Assembly (NCBI GenBank): GCA_946406115.1
Contig: OX291554.1
Location: forward strand, 12,783,092 to 12,847,091
Origin: Apoda limacodes
Lineage: Eukaryota; Arthropoda; Insecta; Lepidoptera; Limacodidae
DNA length: 64,000 bases
Direction of reading: 5' to 3'
Every line of letters starts with the position of its first letter. Position 1 is the first letter of the stretch. Made by a program: the position numbers and the translations under genes. A model generated the notes under the pieces. It searched no databases. It was not told the DNA's origin and was given only the letters and a program-made list of their open reading frames with translations. Of the stretch, positions 19,930 through 31,680 are shown in pieces.

Positions 19930-22437
19930 CACATCACCGTATCATCATCATCATATAAGCTCATTGACGTCCACTGCTGGACATAGGCCTCACCTAACTT
20001 TTTCCACAGCGTGCGACTCTGTGCCGCCTGTAACCAACGGCTCCCCGCTACCTTTACGAGGTCATCTGTCCATCTAGCGGGGGGCCGTCCCACGCTGCGC
20101 TTTCCGGTTCGGTTCTTCGAGCTATGTGCCCTGCCCATTGCCACTTCAGCTTTGCGATCCGGTGAACTATGTCGGCGACTTTAGTTCTCCTACGGATTTC
20201 CTCATTCCTGATTCGATCACGTAGGGAAACTCCGAGCATAGTTCTTTCCATCGCCCGCTGAGCGACCTTGAGCTTTCGTATAAGGCCTGTAGCACTGCCC
20301 ATGTTTCCACCGAATCGAAGGCTTTCTCATAGTCCACAAACGCTAAGCCAAGGGGCCGATTATACTCTTATGACTTCTGTATAATCTGCCGTAGTGTATG
20401 TATGTGGTCTACGGTACTAAAGCCTCTACAGAAACCGGCTTGTTCGGGAGGCTGGTAGTCGTCGAACTTGCGAGCGAGACGGTTCGTAATTAATTACTCT
20501 TGAAAACAGCTTATAAACATGGCTCAGAAGCGTGATAGGTCTGTAACTCTTAAGACGCGTATTGTCACCTTTTTTGAAGAAAAGCACCACCACGCCCCTG
20601 TGCCATGCTTGTGGCGAAGTACCTTCGAGTATGACGGTGTTGAAGATCTGAAGGACTTTTAGTACCGGTTTTCCACCCGCTTTCAGAAGCTCAATCGTTA
20701 CTCCATAATCACCCGGTGCCTTATTGTTTTTAAGCTGTTTGAGAGCCATACTAATCTCGTACAAACTAACGTCCGGGATGTCCTCGGTATAGTGTCGATT
20801 CAGTCTAGCTCTAGGGTCTTTAGCTAGACTGCCTCCTGGTTTCGATGTCGACGTATAACTGTCCATAGAACTTCTCGATCTCCTGCAAGACTTCTGGCCC
20901 AGACGAAACAATGTTACCGTCCTCCGCCTTCAGCCTTGCCAGACGGCTTCGCCCAATAGCCAGATCTCTCGCGAACACTTTGGAACCTTTGTTCCGTTCC
21001 ATTGCCTCCTCAGTACGCAATGTATTAAAGTGGCGTTTGTCGCGTGCAAGTGATTTTGAGATCTATTTATTAAGCCGCCGATATGACACTGCATCATCCG
21101 AAGACTGCAGCCTAAGTTTTCGTCTCTTGTCCATAAGTCTTAGAGTCTGGTCCGAGAGTCTCTTTGTTCTATTTGTACGGTGGGTTTTAAAGAACTTAGA
21201 CCCAACCGTATGGACAGTTTCCACAAACATATCGTTGGTATCGTCCACTGATGCGTCTTCCTTTAAGCATTCAAAGTGATTTTTGAGTTGGAGCTGAAAG
21301 TTTTCTAGGTTCTGGATTTGGATGGTTGTGGGTCGGAGCGTGGACTTTATCAGTCGAGACCTACCAAGCCTTATGTTAAGGTTCAATGTGCCTCTTACCA
21401 TACGGTGATCACTCCTGGTTTTGACCGTGTGGATCACAGAAACATCATTGAACACTTGCTGTTTCGTCGACATGATAAAGTCGATCTCATTCTTTGTGCA
21501 ACCATCCGGACTCATTCAGGTCCACTTCCTGTGGGGGCGCTTCTTGAAAAAGGAATTCATCATAAATAGGCCTTCTTTTTCCATGAAGTCGGCCAGCATC
21601 TGTCCTCTGGAGTTCCGTTGTCCATATCCAAATTGCCCCACCCTCAGCTCATTACCAGTCCGTTTGCCTAGTTTCGCGTTAAAGTCCCCCATCACGACGT
21701 TATAGTGTGTTTTGGAGGAGTGTGAGTTGGCTTTAGAAATGTCCTCATACATCTCCTCCACAACGTCGTCTGGGTGTGTCGAAGTCGGCGCGTAAACCTG
21801 TATGACCTTCAGCGAATATCGTTTTGATATTCTAAGTATCAGGTACGCCACCCTAGTCGACACACTGTCAACTTTGATGATATTGTTGACGAGGGACTAG
21901 CGGACGATAAACCCGACACCACCTTGGGATAGCTGGTCACCCCCCCGGTAGTACAGCAAGTTACCTGAGTTGAGAACTATCGTGTCCTGTCCCTGTCTTC
22001 GCACCTCCGAACGAACGTCCCAGCGTAACTTGCTTGTAGCATCTTCCAGTTCTACTATTTTCTCGCCTACGTGCATTGTAATTTGCCAGGTCCAGTCGTC
22101 GGTGTTGGTAGCCGGATCTCTGCCGGGGATTCTTCGCACCCCCTGCCCCGCCGTTACCAAGGCTGCTACCGTAGCCTGGACTGCCCGGGACTAGGAGCCG
22201 TTTGTTTCTTGTGCCCTTCTTTTTTTTTTTGTTGGTGGGTTTGCCATACTCGCCACGCCTGGCAAGCGGGTTGGCGAGCTCAGAAGAGTTATAGGGGGTT
22301 GCTGCTGCCCGAAATACCCTATCGGATATCAGAATTTAATTTGCGTTTTCAATATCAAAATCAAAATATTCGGATCCTTATTATTACGAGCCGTGGTCCA
22401 TGCTTCATACGCAGTTTGCAGATATAGCTGGGCGTAA
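19930..22437 (-). pseudogene. LINE family B, RTE-type, RT palm deleted
   Basis: A single-ORF RTE element read from 22437 down. Endonuclease: ITMHVGEKIVELEDATSK, LLYYRGGDQLSQGGVGF (21897-22160), QVYAPTSTHPDDVVEEMY and GDFNAKLGKR (21516-21863), then NEIDFIMSTKQQVF and TRSDHRMVRG (21063-21515). RT: NNKAPGDYGVTIELLKAGGK and LKSYRPITLLSHVYKLFSRV (20426-20911), then VDYEKAFDSVETWAVLQAL near 20290-20340. The sequence then jumps to the C-terminal RKLKVAQRAMERTMLGVSL (20054-20302), so the YxDD palm is gone. The 3' end is a GATGATGATGATA run near 19943, typical of RTE. Small frameshifts are also present. Confidence 0.88.
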
Positions 22438-22760
22438 TGTTTTTAAAAATCCCATCTCATCCTCTTCACTTCACTACATAGTATAAAATAAAGTCGCTTC
22501 CCGCTGTCTGTCCCTATGTATGCTAAGATCTTTAAAACTACGCAACGGATTTTGATAGGGTTTTTTATTGTAGATATAGTGATTCAAGAGGAAAGTTTAT
22601 ATGTATAAAACATGCATATTATAGTAGAGAAACACTGATAATTTTAGAGGTTTCTAATGTGGTGTCGTAAATAAACACATTTTTTTGTGCTTACATTGCA
22701 AACGCTTGCTGAACCCTATGAGATAGATCAAAATAATGTACTACAGTATTGTATACCTTG
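21529..22760. repeat. 1,232-bp tandem duplication, unit 1
   Basis: Unit 1 matches 22761-23991 base for base except for about two substitutions (for example near 21678 versus 22910, and near 22571 versus 23803). The unit spans the 5' portion of LINE family B plus about 320 bp of the flanking repeat. The junction at 22760/22761 joins that flank directly back to an internal point of the LINE. Confidence 0.92.
22438..22760 (+). repeat. Helitron-like repeat piece (in unit 1)
   Basis: Flank of LINE family B with blocks such as AAAGTCGCTTCCCGCTGTCT, ACTACGCAACGGATTTTGAT and TAAATAAACACATTTTTTTG. This is a common lepidopteran dispersed repeat. The same sequence recurs at 23670-23991 and there runs on into 23992-24240. 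Confidence 0.6.
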
Positions 22761-23991
22761 CTGTGGGGGCGCTTCTTGAAAAAGGAATTCATCATAAATA
22801 GGCCTTCTTTTTCCATGAAGTCGGCCAGCATCTGTCCTCTGGAGTTCCGTTGTCCATATCCAAATTGCCCCACCCTCAGCTCATTACCAGTCCGTTTGCC
22901 TAGTTTCGCGTTGAAGTCCCCCATCACGACGTTATAGTGTGTTTTGGAGGAGTGTGAGTTGGCTTTAGAAATGTCCTCATACATCTCCTCCACAACGTCG
23001 TCTGGGTGTGTCGAAGTCGGCGCGTAAACCTGTATGACCTTCAGCGAATATCGTTTTGATATTCTAAGTATCAGGTACGCCACCCTAGTCGACACACTGT
23101 CAACTTTGATGATATTGTTGACGAGGGACTAGCGGACGATAAACCCGACACCACCTTGGGATAGCTGGTCACCCCCCCGGTAGTACAGCAAGTTACCTGA
23201 GTTGAGAACTATCGTGTCCTGTCCCTGTCTTCGCACCTCCGAACGAACGTCCCAGCGTAACTTGCTTGTAGCATCTTCCAGTTCTACTATTTTCTCGCCT
23301 ACGTGCATTGTAATTTGCCAGGTCCAGTCGTCGGTGTTGGTAGCCGGATCTCTGCCGGGGATTCTTCGCACCCCCTGCCCCGCCGTTACCAAGGCTGCTA
23401 CCGTAGCCTGGACTGCCCGGGACTAGGAGCCGTTTGTTTCTTGTGCCCTTCTTTTTTTTTTTGTTGGTGGGTTTGCCATACTCGCCACGCCTGGCAAGCG
23501 GGTTGGCGAGCTCAGAAGAGTTATAGGGGGTTGCTGCTGCCCGAAATACCCTATCGGATATCAGAATTTAATTTGCGTTTTCAATATCAAAATCAAAATA
23601 TTCGGATCCTTATTATTACGAGCCGTGGTCCATGCTTCATACGCAGTTTGCAGATATAGCTGGGCGTAATGTTTTTAAAAATCCCATCTCATCCTCTTCA
23701 CTTCACTACATAGTATAAAATAAAGTCGCTTCCCGCTGTCTGTCCCTATGTATGCTAAGATCTTTAAAACTACGCAACGGATTTTGATAGGGTTTTTTAT
23801 AGTAGATATAGTGATTCAAGAGGAAAGTTTATATGTATAAAACATGCATATTATAGTAGAGAAACACTGATAATTTTAGAGGTTTCTAATGTGGTGTCGT
23901 AAATAAACACATTTTTTTGTGCTTACATTGCAAACGCTTGCTGAACCCTATGAGATAGATCAAAATAATGTACTACAGTATTGTATACCTT
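22761..23991. repeat. 1,232-bp tandem duplication, unit 2
   Basis: Second unit. It carries a second copy of the LINE family B endonuclease 5' portion (minus strand, 22770-23400). At 22761 the ORF is cut and joined to unrelated sequence. The unit ends where the ancestral flank continues at 23992, so unit 2's right edge looks like the original locus. Confidence 0.92.
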
Positions 23992-24260
23992 AAAAAGGTC
24001 TACAAAAAATTCTGCGATGGTATATGTCTATCTCTTAGGGATAACCCACAATAACCATTTTTTATTCTTTACTTTTTACTAGAAATAATGGCTTATTTAC
24101 GAAGCAATTTAAAGCAATACAGCATTAATCCTTATCCAATTAAGCACCTTAAATACATTTTGCATTTCATGTAGATCAATATGGCCCTTTACAGCATGTA
24201 ATTTAAAAGAATATTTTCGAAGATATTACAAATTTAAAATGCAGTGAGATAGCGGTTGCG
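23992..24260 (+). repeat. Continuation of Helitron-like repeat
   Basis: Continues from the duplicated flank with GCGATGGTATATGTCTATCT, and parallels 9536-9775 of the complete Helitron (CGCGACAGTATATATCTATC). A GC-rich patch near 24250-24295 could be the decayed 3' hairpin. No clear CTAG end. Confidence 0.5.
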
Positions 24261-25051
24261 GCGGTACTGGCCGGAGGGGTTCGGTCCGCCGCGCTGTCGT
24301 ATTGTACACTATATATAGAATGGCAGAAACATGGTTTGCCACATGTACATCTGCTGGTGTAATTAGTGAACAAAATTAGACCAAATCAAATTGACAGCGT
24401 TATTTCAACTGAATTATCGGTTAAAGAAGAAGATCCTGTCCTGTTCGAAATCTCTGTCACCAACTAACGAACCTTGCACCGACACAAATATACTACTCGG
24501 TCGATACTGTACTCGATTTGGAAGAAGCTGTACATTTTCCATCATAATTGCTTAATTCTTAGAACCTGTCTGGACTTCCTCCTCATAAAATGGTGTTGAA
24601 AGTAGGATGTTTATGTTATTTTATTAATAAACCTGAATCCACCTAAATTTTGCAATGGCGCACGTTTGCTGGTAAAATCTCTAAAAATGTTCATAATAGA
24701 GTGCTCAATACTCACCGGATGTAGTACCGGAGAAGATGTTTTGATTCCCCGAATTCCTCTGATACCATCGGATTCACCGTTCTAATTTGAACACCTACAA
24801 TTTCCGGTAAAGATATCTTTTGCAATAACCATTAATAAATAGCAGGGTCAATCTTTTAACGTTGCAAGCTTAGAGTTGAGTGTTGAGTACTTTTAACTTG
24901 GCCAATTATATATCGCTCTTTCAAGAGTAGGTAACCTCGAAAGAAAACATGTTTGTATTGTCTAATGACAAAACAGCAGTGAACGTTGTAAATAAAGGCA
25001 TTCTGTAGTATATTTAGTATCAGCATTGCACCCGTGCGAAGCCGGAGCGGA
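24261..25051. other. Intergenic, nothing recognised
   Basis: No supported gene. Immediately before 25052 the sequence CCCGTGCGAAGCCGGAGCGG resembles the 3' hairpin of another Helitron family. Confidence 0.45.
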
Positions 25052-25330
25052 TCACTAGTAATATTATAAATGTGATAATTTGGATGTTTGTTACTCAATC
25101 ACCCCAACCACTGGACGGATCGGGATGAAACTTGGCACACGTACCTAAAGGTTAGGTCCTGGAAAAGGAAATAGTCTACATTTTATCCAGATACTTTCAA
25201 AAGTTCCCGTGGATACAACTAAAACCGAGCTTTAACAACGAACTAAAGCTTGCTATAGCAAACTTCATTAGTATTAAGGAGTTGACATAGAAATTCCACG
25301 TCAATACCCGGAGCCGCTGGCAAAATCTAG
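25052..25330 (+). mobile_element. Short non-autonomous Helitron
   Basis: Begins TCACTAGTAATATTATAAAT, runs through ACGGATCGGGATGAAACTTG and AGGTCCTGGAAAAGGAAATA, and ends GGAGCCGCTGGCAAAATCTAG followed by T. The base before it is A. Length 279 bp. Related copies are at 35485-35852, 38451-38815, 45545-45855 and 59005-59145. Confidence 0.75.
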
Positions 25331-26465
25331 TGCTAAAATAAAGTGAAATGTCAATTTACAGAACAAAATATCAAATCTTAAAATCAATACTTATCAGACT
25401 AGATTTCTACTGTAGTCACAAAATAAAGTATAGTAATAGCCGTATTACAGTAATAAATAGCAACTTATAAAATCCTCTCTCTCTCTCTCTTTTTTATACA
25501 TACCTAGACTAGATGACCCGGAGAACTTTGTTTCGCTATATCTCCTTTCCTTTATATACATAATATATAGCATACATTTTAAAATAATGTACCTTTCATA
25601 TAGTGTAAGAATTTTCCAAATAGGTGCTGTGTTCTGGATATTGCCTTCCACATATAAAATCTTACCTCTCCTCTCCTCCTCTCCCTCTCTTTGTACCTAC
25701 AGAGTTAATTTAATTTAGTTTAAGTCTAAAGACTAAATTCACGGAAACTTAAAATTCATAAGTTGTGTTCAAGTCCGTGCATGAGTAATGTAGCAATACA
25801 AGAGTAAATCTAACGCATAGAGTCGAGCGAGAGATCCCGCCGGACTCAACACTGTCACGCCCGGCCTCGGTGTTGTTTGATCGGTCTCAACGACCCTGTA
25901 CTAATGTGTTTATGCTCAGTACCTAAACTGTCAATAAACATAGATCTCAGAGAATCTACATAGAACGGTTGTATTTTATCTTATGTACTGTCACGAGATA
26001 AGTGTGTATTTTGTAAAGTATGTTAGGTCGTCGAGGCCTTGAAAGTAAGCCATTGCTGGATGAATAGGGTTTGGAGGCTTGAAGAATCCAGCAATAGCAT
26101 CTGCGCCGAGACTTGTATAGAGATTTACTCAAAAACGCAAACCAGAAAACCAAAACTAATTTGAAAATAAAAGATGTAAAACAAACATAAATAATTATTT
26201 AATGTCAGTGAAATTTAAATATACATATATATATAGTATTATGAGATAAAGTCTCACAGGTTTATGCTTTTATTATTACTTTTTTAATTTTTTTCTATAA
26301 TTGTGATGTTATATTTTGCTGCTTGTCGAATTTCATGATTTGTTTGTGAATACCAAAATATGTGACAAAAACGTTCGTATTTTTTTTGCATTGACTTAAA
26401 AGCTTGATTTATTTAGGGCTTCAAGGGACCTTAGACCTTAATATTTAATATATTAATTTGAACTT
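25331..26465. other. Intergenic with short CT tracts
   Basis: No supported gene. (CT)n-rich tracts occur near 25474-25490 and 25670-25690. At 25507-25535 a GACTAGATGACCCGGAGAAC sequence resembles the CTAGCTGACCCGGCAAACG repeat at 30947. Confidence 0.45.
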
Positions 26466-26575
26466 GATACCTTGACGTGTTCCTAAGAAAAAGGGTCTGA
26501 CAGACAGACGGACAACAATGTGATCCTATAAGGGTTCCTTTTTTCTTTATGGGGTACGAAACCCTTAAATTTTTT
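26466..26575 (-). repeat. Dispersed repeat fragment (GGGTACGAAACCC type)
   Basis: GGGTCTGACAGACAGACGGA, then TGATCCTATAAGGGTTCC and GGGGTACGAAACCCTTAAA. The reverse complement of the family seen at 36515-36640, where AGGGTTCCGTACCTCGTATG is followed by CCTATAGGATCAC and GTCCGTCTGTCAGTC. Confidence 0.6.
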
Positions 26576-27765
26576 AACTTAACTAAACGATAATAGATAA
26601 TAAATAGTCGCCCATAAAAAATTCAGAGCTTTCCTAAGGTGCAAATCTCATCGGAACCAGCCCAGTTGTTTAGGCGTGAAAAGGTAACAAACAGACAAGA
26701 TACTTTTGTATTTAGACTATTAGTAAGGATGAAGATAAAACATATTTAGAACATTCGACATACCAGTAATAAATCGCAATATTTTATGTCTTCTGATTAT
26801 TGTTTTACGATGAAAAATCATTACTTGCTTATATTTCAGAGAACTTTTATACCGAATTTCTCAAAGCTGCGCTTGGCACAATATTTTTATTGCACAAGGG
26901 TTAACAGCCTTTAACCCAAAATAACTGTCAACATAATTTACAAAATGGAATTTCTGTATTGTTTTTAATATTAATAATCAAAATATAGAATATTTTTTTA
27001 ATTTTATTATTTGTACATATAAAATAAGTACTTAAATAAAAAAAGTCATATATTTGTTTTGTCAAGACGATGGTTCATATGCTAGAAACGGATAGTTGGC
27101 GCTGTAGTCAATTTATTAAAACGGGAAACTTTATATCACGGGTAACACCGCGGCAATGTTTTATCGTATAAACATATTATATTTTCTTTAATAATATAAA
27201 TACATGACAATTCGTCCGTTCCTCTGGGCGGCTACAAGTGTTATCCCACTAAAACCTATATCGTCACGCTTGGCCTCGATGTTATTTGCCCAGCGCACTA
27301 TTACGCTATAGATCCGACAATAATCGTGTCCGTCCGTCTGTTCTCAGGTCTAGAAACCTTAACATTAAGAATATATATACATAGGTAGGTATATTTCTTT
27401 TTTATCATCCATGTGAATTTGAGTTGCTCTAAAAAAGTTTAATTTAATCTCAGAGACAACATAAAAATATATCACGATACAAATTAGTATATTACTTACG
27501 TAGTACTTCCTAATTTTCTAAATTTTTATTAACCTCTGGTTATTCAAACATAACTATCATTATTACTTAATTTATTGTATGTATGTATATGTATTTATAT
27601 TATATGTGTATAGTATTATATAATCTGTGATATAGGTATGTGTTTGTTTAATATTTATATTAATATGTACAGGTATGTTATCTATATAGTAAGTACATAG
27701 GTATATATGTTTATAGCAATATTCTTTATTCTTTCTTATAATTTTACTTATGATCCTTCCTCCTG
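26576..27765. other. Intergenic; low-complexity TA/TG-rich segment
   Basis: No supported gene. 27575-27720 is a degenerate TATG/TATA-rich tract. A decayed Helitron 5' end in minus orientation (GTTTAGGCGTGAAAAGGTAA, TATTAGTAAGGAT) lies at 26640-26730. Confidence 0.45.
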
Positions 27766-27769
27766 TCAA

Positions 27770-27872
27770 ACTCTACCCAAAGGTTGCATGATAGAGATCG
27801 TTTCTTAGCGATCAGGCCGCCGTATTGTGCTATCTCTTGTTGTTATTTTGTTGATTGTGCAATAAAAAATCG
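27770..27872 (+). mobile_element. SINE/LINE 3'-end fragment
   Basis: TTGCATGATAGAGATCG, TTAGCGATCAGGCCGCC, TTTTGTTGATTGTGCAATAAA: a widespread lepidopteran 3' unit ending in AATAAA. Directly followed by Helitron-like sequence with CGGTCCAGTAGTTTTTGAGA. Confidence 0.5.
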
Positions 27873-28000
27873 GTTCGGCAGCAAGTACCGTACAAGCAAC
27901 TTCTCTTGGGAAAATTTTCATGACGTGGCGTATCGATTGATATGGTTATCAAACAATTCGGTCCAGTAGTTTTTGAGAAAGCCGAGCAGAAAAAAAGTAC

Positions 28001-28008
<8 letters not shown>

Positions 28009-28047
<39 letters not shown>
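28009..28047 (+). repeat. (AC)n microsatellite
   Basis: About 19 AC dinucleotides, with CATACATAC just upstream. An apparent Cys/Val-alternating minus-strand frame is only this repeat. Confidence 0.95.
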
Positions 28048-28051
<4 letters not shown>

Positions 28052-28552
28052 TCACTCTAAAAATGTGATGTAAAGAAAACACAAAAATATCGATTTCGAT
28101 TTTCGGACCTATTACAATAACTTCCCAAGAGAAGTAAATAATATTGTATTTTATTATTGTATAAACGTTAAGTCAAATAATAATTATATAAATAGAGAAT
28201 GTAAGACAACTGTTCAAGCAGGAAAATATAACCTATGTAAAAGAGTTTACACTTTAAAACATTAACTTTTGTAGGTACTAGTCTGACTGTTAGTTTTTGT
28301 TTCGAAGTTTCAAAAACTTTTCTCATTATACAGCTGATTCATAATGCAAAATTATGACATTGACACAAATCATAACTAGAGTTTTTTCTGCAATGAAAAA
28401 TATTAATTATATTACCAGTGCATTGAACTATAATATTTTTTACCCATTAGGCAATGTCTTACTTATCGTAAGTTGACTTAATAATAATGACTTATATTTT
28501 TATTATTAATATAAATAAATACTTTCATAGCAAAGATGCAATCAAAAGATTA
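28048..28552. other. Intergenic, nothing recognised
   Basis: AT-rich, no supported gene. Confidence 0.4.
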
Positions 28553-28553
28553 A

Positions 28554-28622
28554 CCTCGAGCCAGGACTTGAACCTGCGACCCTTATATTCCGTGTAAGTG
28601 CTATACCACTGAGCTACCGAGG
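28554..28622 (-). tRNA. tRNA-like sequence (pseudo-tRNA or SINE head)
   Basis: On the minus strand it starts CCTCGGTAGCTCAGTGGTA (A box) and holds GGTTCAAGTCC (perfect B box). Six of seven acceptor pairs form between CCTCGG and CTCGAGG. The D-arm is weak, the base before the anticodon is C instead of U, and the first T-stem pair is G-G, so it is probably not a functional tRNA. More likely a tRNA-derived repeat head that keeps its pol III promoter. Confidence 0.55.
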
Positions 28623-29625
28623 TACAAGTCTGGCTGATGAAAATCCAAACTACATCTTTGGCTCTGGAAATATATATAGAATCTATCTAATATCTTATAA
28701 ACACATTAAATCTATGAAGATTTCAGATTGACATACTAGGACTTTATAAGTCACTAGGAGTTTAACATTGTTATTAGGTATAAGGTAGGTCGATGGTTTA
28801 GAGCTCCCGAACCTTAAAGCACCATCACGAACTCCGATATAAGAACTCATGATCGCTTAATCAGGAAGCTCAAAAGAAGTGATTTGCAATCAATAATGCA
28901 CATATGTAATATCGAGCGTTGCACACAACATAAATCCGCAAATAAAATTAAAATAAAGTATAAAACCAACATTTATATGGTTTGAACTCGTCTCGGTACA
29001 TTTTTACGTACTTCCAATAAAATTTTATCGTGTAACAGTAAAGAACCAATCGGTTATTGGTCTACGAAGTCCGTAAACACGGGCTCTTTTAATATTCCTC
29101 AGTAGTCGCTTATTTTATTATTAAAAGTCTTTTCTAGAACTTTAGGTCACATTTTTTTTAATATAAGCGTATTCCTGTGGGTTTAGGGATTGGATTAAGA
29201 TATTGTTTTAAATAAAGATAAGTATGATAATGAATTAAGAAACATCTGTTACTATATTTATATAGTTTTCTTAATTTAAACAAGAAAAATTCTTAACATA
29301 TTATAGAAAACGGCTCCCTCCTGCGACTTATAAAGTTAAAAATGTTTAAAAATATAGTCAGGTACCGTAAAACTTAAAAACTCAAAATCTACACGTTTGA
29401 ATTAACTTCTTTAGAGGTTATTTTAGGTCCTATCTTATGAATTTTGTTGCAGATTGTATGAATAATCTTGAATTTATATTTTTTTTAATTTTCGCTTTTC
29501 ATTACTAATTCGAGTTTTTTCTACCGTACTATTTTGTTCAGTCTATTTGCAAACAGAGAGAAGAGACTCAATACTTCGTTACTTAGGTAGGTATCTTTGT
29601 ATGTACCTGTTTTCAAGTAGATTTA
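28623..29625. other. Intergenic, nothing recognised
   Basis: AT-rich, no supported gene. It leads into the 5' truncation point of the next LINE copy. Confidence 0.4.
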
Positions 29626-30822
29626 TTCCATCGGGTCTGGCACCGGGGTCTTCTATCGAAGTTGCCTTCTTACGGAGTGCCCGAGGGTTTGTGCAAATGG
29701 GTGGCTAGCTTTTTGTCCGGCAGAAGCATACGAGCCGTAGTTGACGGTAGTTGCTCTGATAGCATGGACATAAATGCTGGTGTCCCGCAAGGCTCTGTGC
29801 TGTCTCCTACGCTGTTTCTACTGCACATCAATGATATGTTGGACATCAACAACATACATTGCTATGCAGATGACAGTACTGGAGACGCTTATTACACGGG
29901 CCGTGCAAGCATCCCACGTTCCGTTGTGGAAGAAAAGCGTGAAGAACTTGTGTCTCAAATCGAGATCGGTCTGTCCAAGATCTCTGACTGGGGACGGGAA
30001 AACTTGGTCCGATTCAACCCTTCAAAGACACAAGTCTGCGCGTTCACCGCTAAGAAAACCCCATTCACTGTAGTCCCACAATTCCAGAACACTCCCCTCT
30101 CCATCTCTAAGAGCATTGGGATCCTTGGCGTTGACATCTCCAGCGATGTTCAGTTCCGAGATCATTTGCTAGACAAGGTAAAGCTGGCGTCCAAAAAACT
30201 TGGTGTACTCAACAGAGCGAAGCAGTACTTCACGTCGGGGCAAAGGTTGTTACTTTACAAGTCGCAAGTTCGGCCCCATATGGAGTACTGCTGCCATCTC
30301 TGGGCAGGTGCACCCGGATACCAGCTTGACCCTTTTGACTCGGTTCAACGACGGGCTGTGAGAATTGTCGACGATCCCAAACTCACTTGCGGTATCGAGC
30401 CCTTAAGTCTGAGGAGAGACTTTGCCTCACTGTGTGTGTTCTACCGCTTGTACAATGGGTTGTGTTCTGAGGAATTGTTCGAAATGATGCCCACGGCTAC
30501 TTTCTACCATCGCACCGCTCGCCATCGACAGGGAATTCATTCTCACACTTTGGAACCAAAATGGTCGCGAACAGTGCGGTTTCAGAGAAACTTCCTCCCG
30601 CGAACCCTTGGGTTGTGGAATGAGCTCCTGCCAAGGTTTTCTCTAAGGACTACAGTATGGGGTTCTTCAAAAAAGAAGTTATTAGATTTCTGAAGGGTCG
30701 GCAACGCGCGAGTGATGCCCCTGGTGTTGCAAGCGTCCATAGGCTACGGTGACCGCTTACCATCAGGCGGACCGTAGGCTTGTTTGCCACCTTAGTGGTA
30801 TAAAAAAAAAAAAAAAAAAAAA
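29626..30822 (+). mobile_element. LINE family A, copy 2, 5' truncated with poly-A tail
   Basis: Starts inside the RT palm (motif A region, TTCCATCGGGTCTGGCACC) and runs to a 21-base poly-A at 30802-30822 preceded by GCCACCTTAGTGGTAT. This is the best preserved family A copy. 5' truncation is the usual outcome of target-primed reverse transcription. No clear target duplication was found around it. Confidence 0.9.
29662..30693 (+). pseudogene. Reverse transcriptase C-terminal half (LINE family A)
   Basis: 343 codons of a Jockey/CR1-like reverse transcriptase. GVPQGSVLSPTLFLLHIND at about residues 40-58 (motif B), the catalytic YADD at 68-71, WGRENLVRFNPSKTQVCAF at about 108-126, then the thumb and C-terminal QVRPHMEYCCHLWAG region. 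The endonuclease and RT fingers are missing because of 5' truncation. Near the end a one-base deletion (GAGCTCCTGCC here, GAGCTCCCTGCC at 53748) shifts the frame, so the last ~30 residues differ from copy 3 (53302-53953). The catalytic box is intact but the protein cannot be complete. Confidence 0.9.
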
Positions 30823-30946
30823 TCGCCATCACCTACAAATTAAAAAGATTTTTTGCGTTGGGTATCTTATACACTTATTTATCTTATGGTATCGGGCACT
30901 TGCTACGCTTTATTACTTACTTATTTTTTCGAAATATACCTAAACT

Positions 30947-31680
30947 AGCTGACCCGGCAAACGTTGTTTCTTTTTTTAAAACAACTACCGCATTAACCTA
31001 TTGTACTAATTCAGAAACCTTCCGCGGCGTGCCTTTTTAAGCTTAGAAACCTTCCAACTAGGTACTAATATAGAACAGTGACTTTCGAGACATTCGAATG
31101 TTAAAGAGTATTTGCTTATGCATTTAAGTGAGTTAAACCTTGTTGGAATAAAATCGGATTGAGTTTTCAAACATGTGTCAAAATAAAATGTAATTTAAAT
31201 CAAAAGCACTTTGCAATACAAGGAGTATTGATATCATCTTCGAAGCAAATTACCGCCAAAATAACTTTCTACCCCTTTTAACCCCGTTAGGGGATGAATT
31301 TTAATAAAATACGAAACACGTCTTCCATCAATTCTGTTAAAAAGGTTTATGCAAAATTTGAAGTAAATTGGACCCAGGAATCACGTTGTCCTATACAAAC
31401 TTTGCTCACCTTTTTAACCCCCTTTGGGATAGAATTTCATAAAATCCTTTTTTATCGGATGCCTAGGTCATACAAAGAACACACCCTCCAAGTTTCAGGT
31501 CTCAACGATCAGCGGTTTAGGATGTGCGTTGATCCGTCAGTCATTCAGGACAAAGCATTTTATATGTCTATACATGTTAAAGTCTATACATATTATGTCT
31601 ATAACATCTATATGTTTGAAAAACACACTATTCCTTTACGTTGCAATGAAGCAATAGGGTGACCGGATATTTGGCGATGA
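30947..31680 (+). repeat. Dispersed repeat beginning CTAGCTGACCCGGC
   Basis: Starts CTAGCTGACCCGGCAAACG, a phrase also at 50752 (CTAGCTGACCTGGTAGACG) and reversed at 38238-38254. It continues with CCCCTTTTAACCCCGTTAGG and GTCTCAACGATCAGCGGTTT. A 122-codon open frame at 31294-31662 lies inside this repeat and shows no protein family, so I treat it as chance. Confidence 0.5.

Noticed and set aside
20911..21279. 122-codon plus-strand frame
   Set aside because: Antisense shadow of the RTE LINE ORF on the minus strand.
22071..22427. 118-codon plus-strand frame, repeated at 23303-23659
   Set aside because: Antisense of the LINE family B 5' region. It is duplicated only because the DNA is tandemly duplicated.
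27830..28048. Minus-strand frame with alternating Cys-Val
   Set aside because: Direct translation of the (AC)n microsatellite.
31294..31662. 122-codon open frame
   Set aside because: Lies within a dispersed repeat, shows no protein family, and its composition is that of the surrounding repeat.
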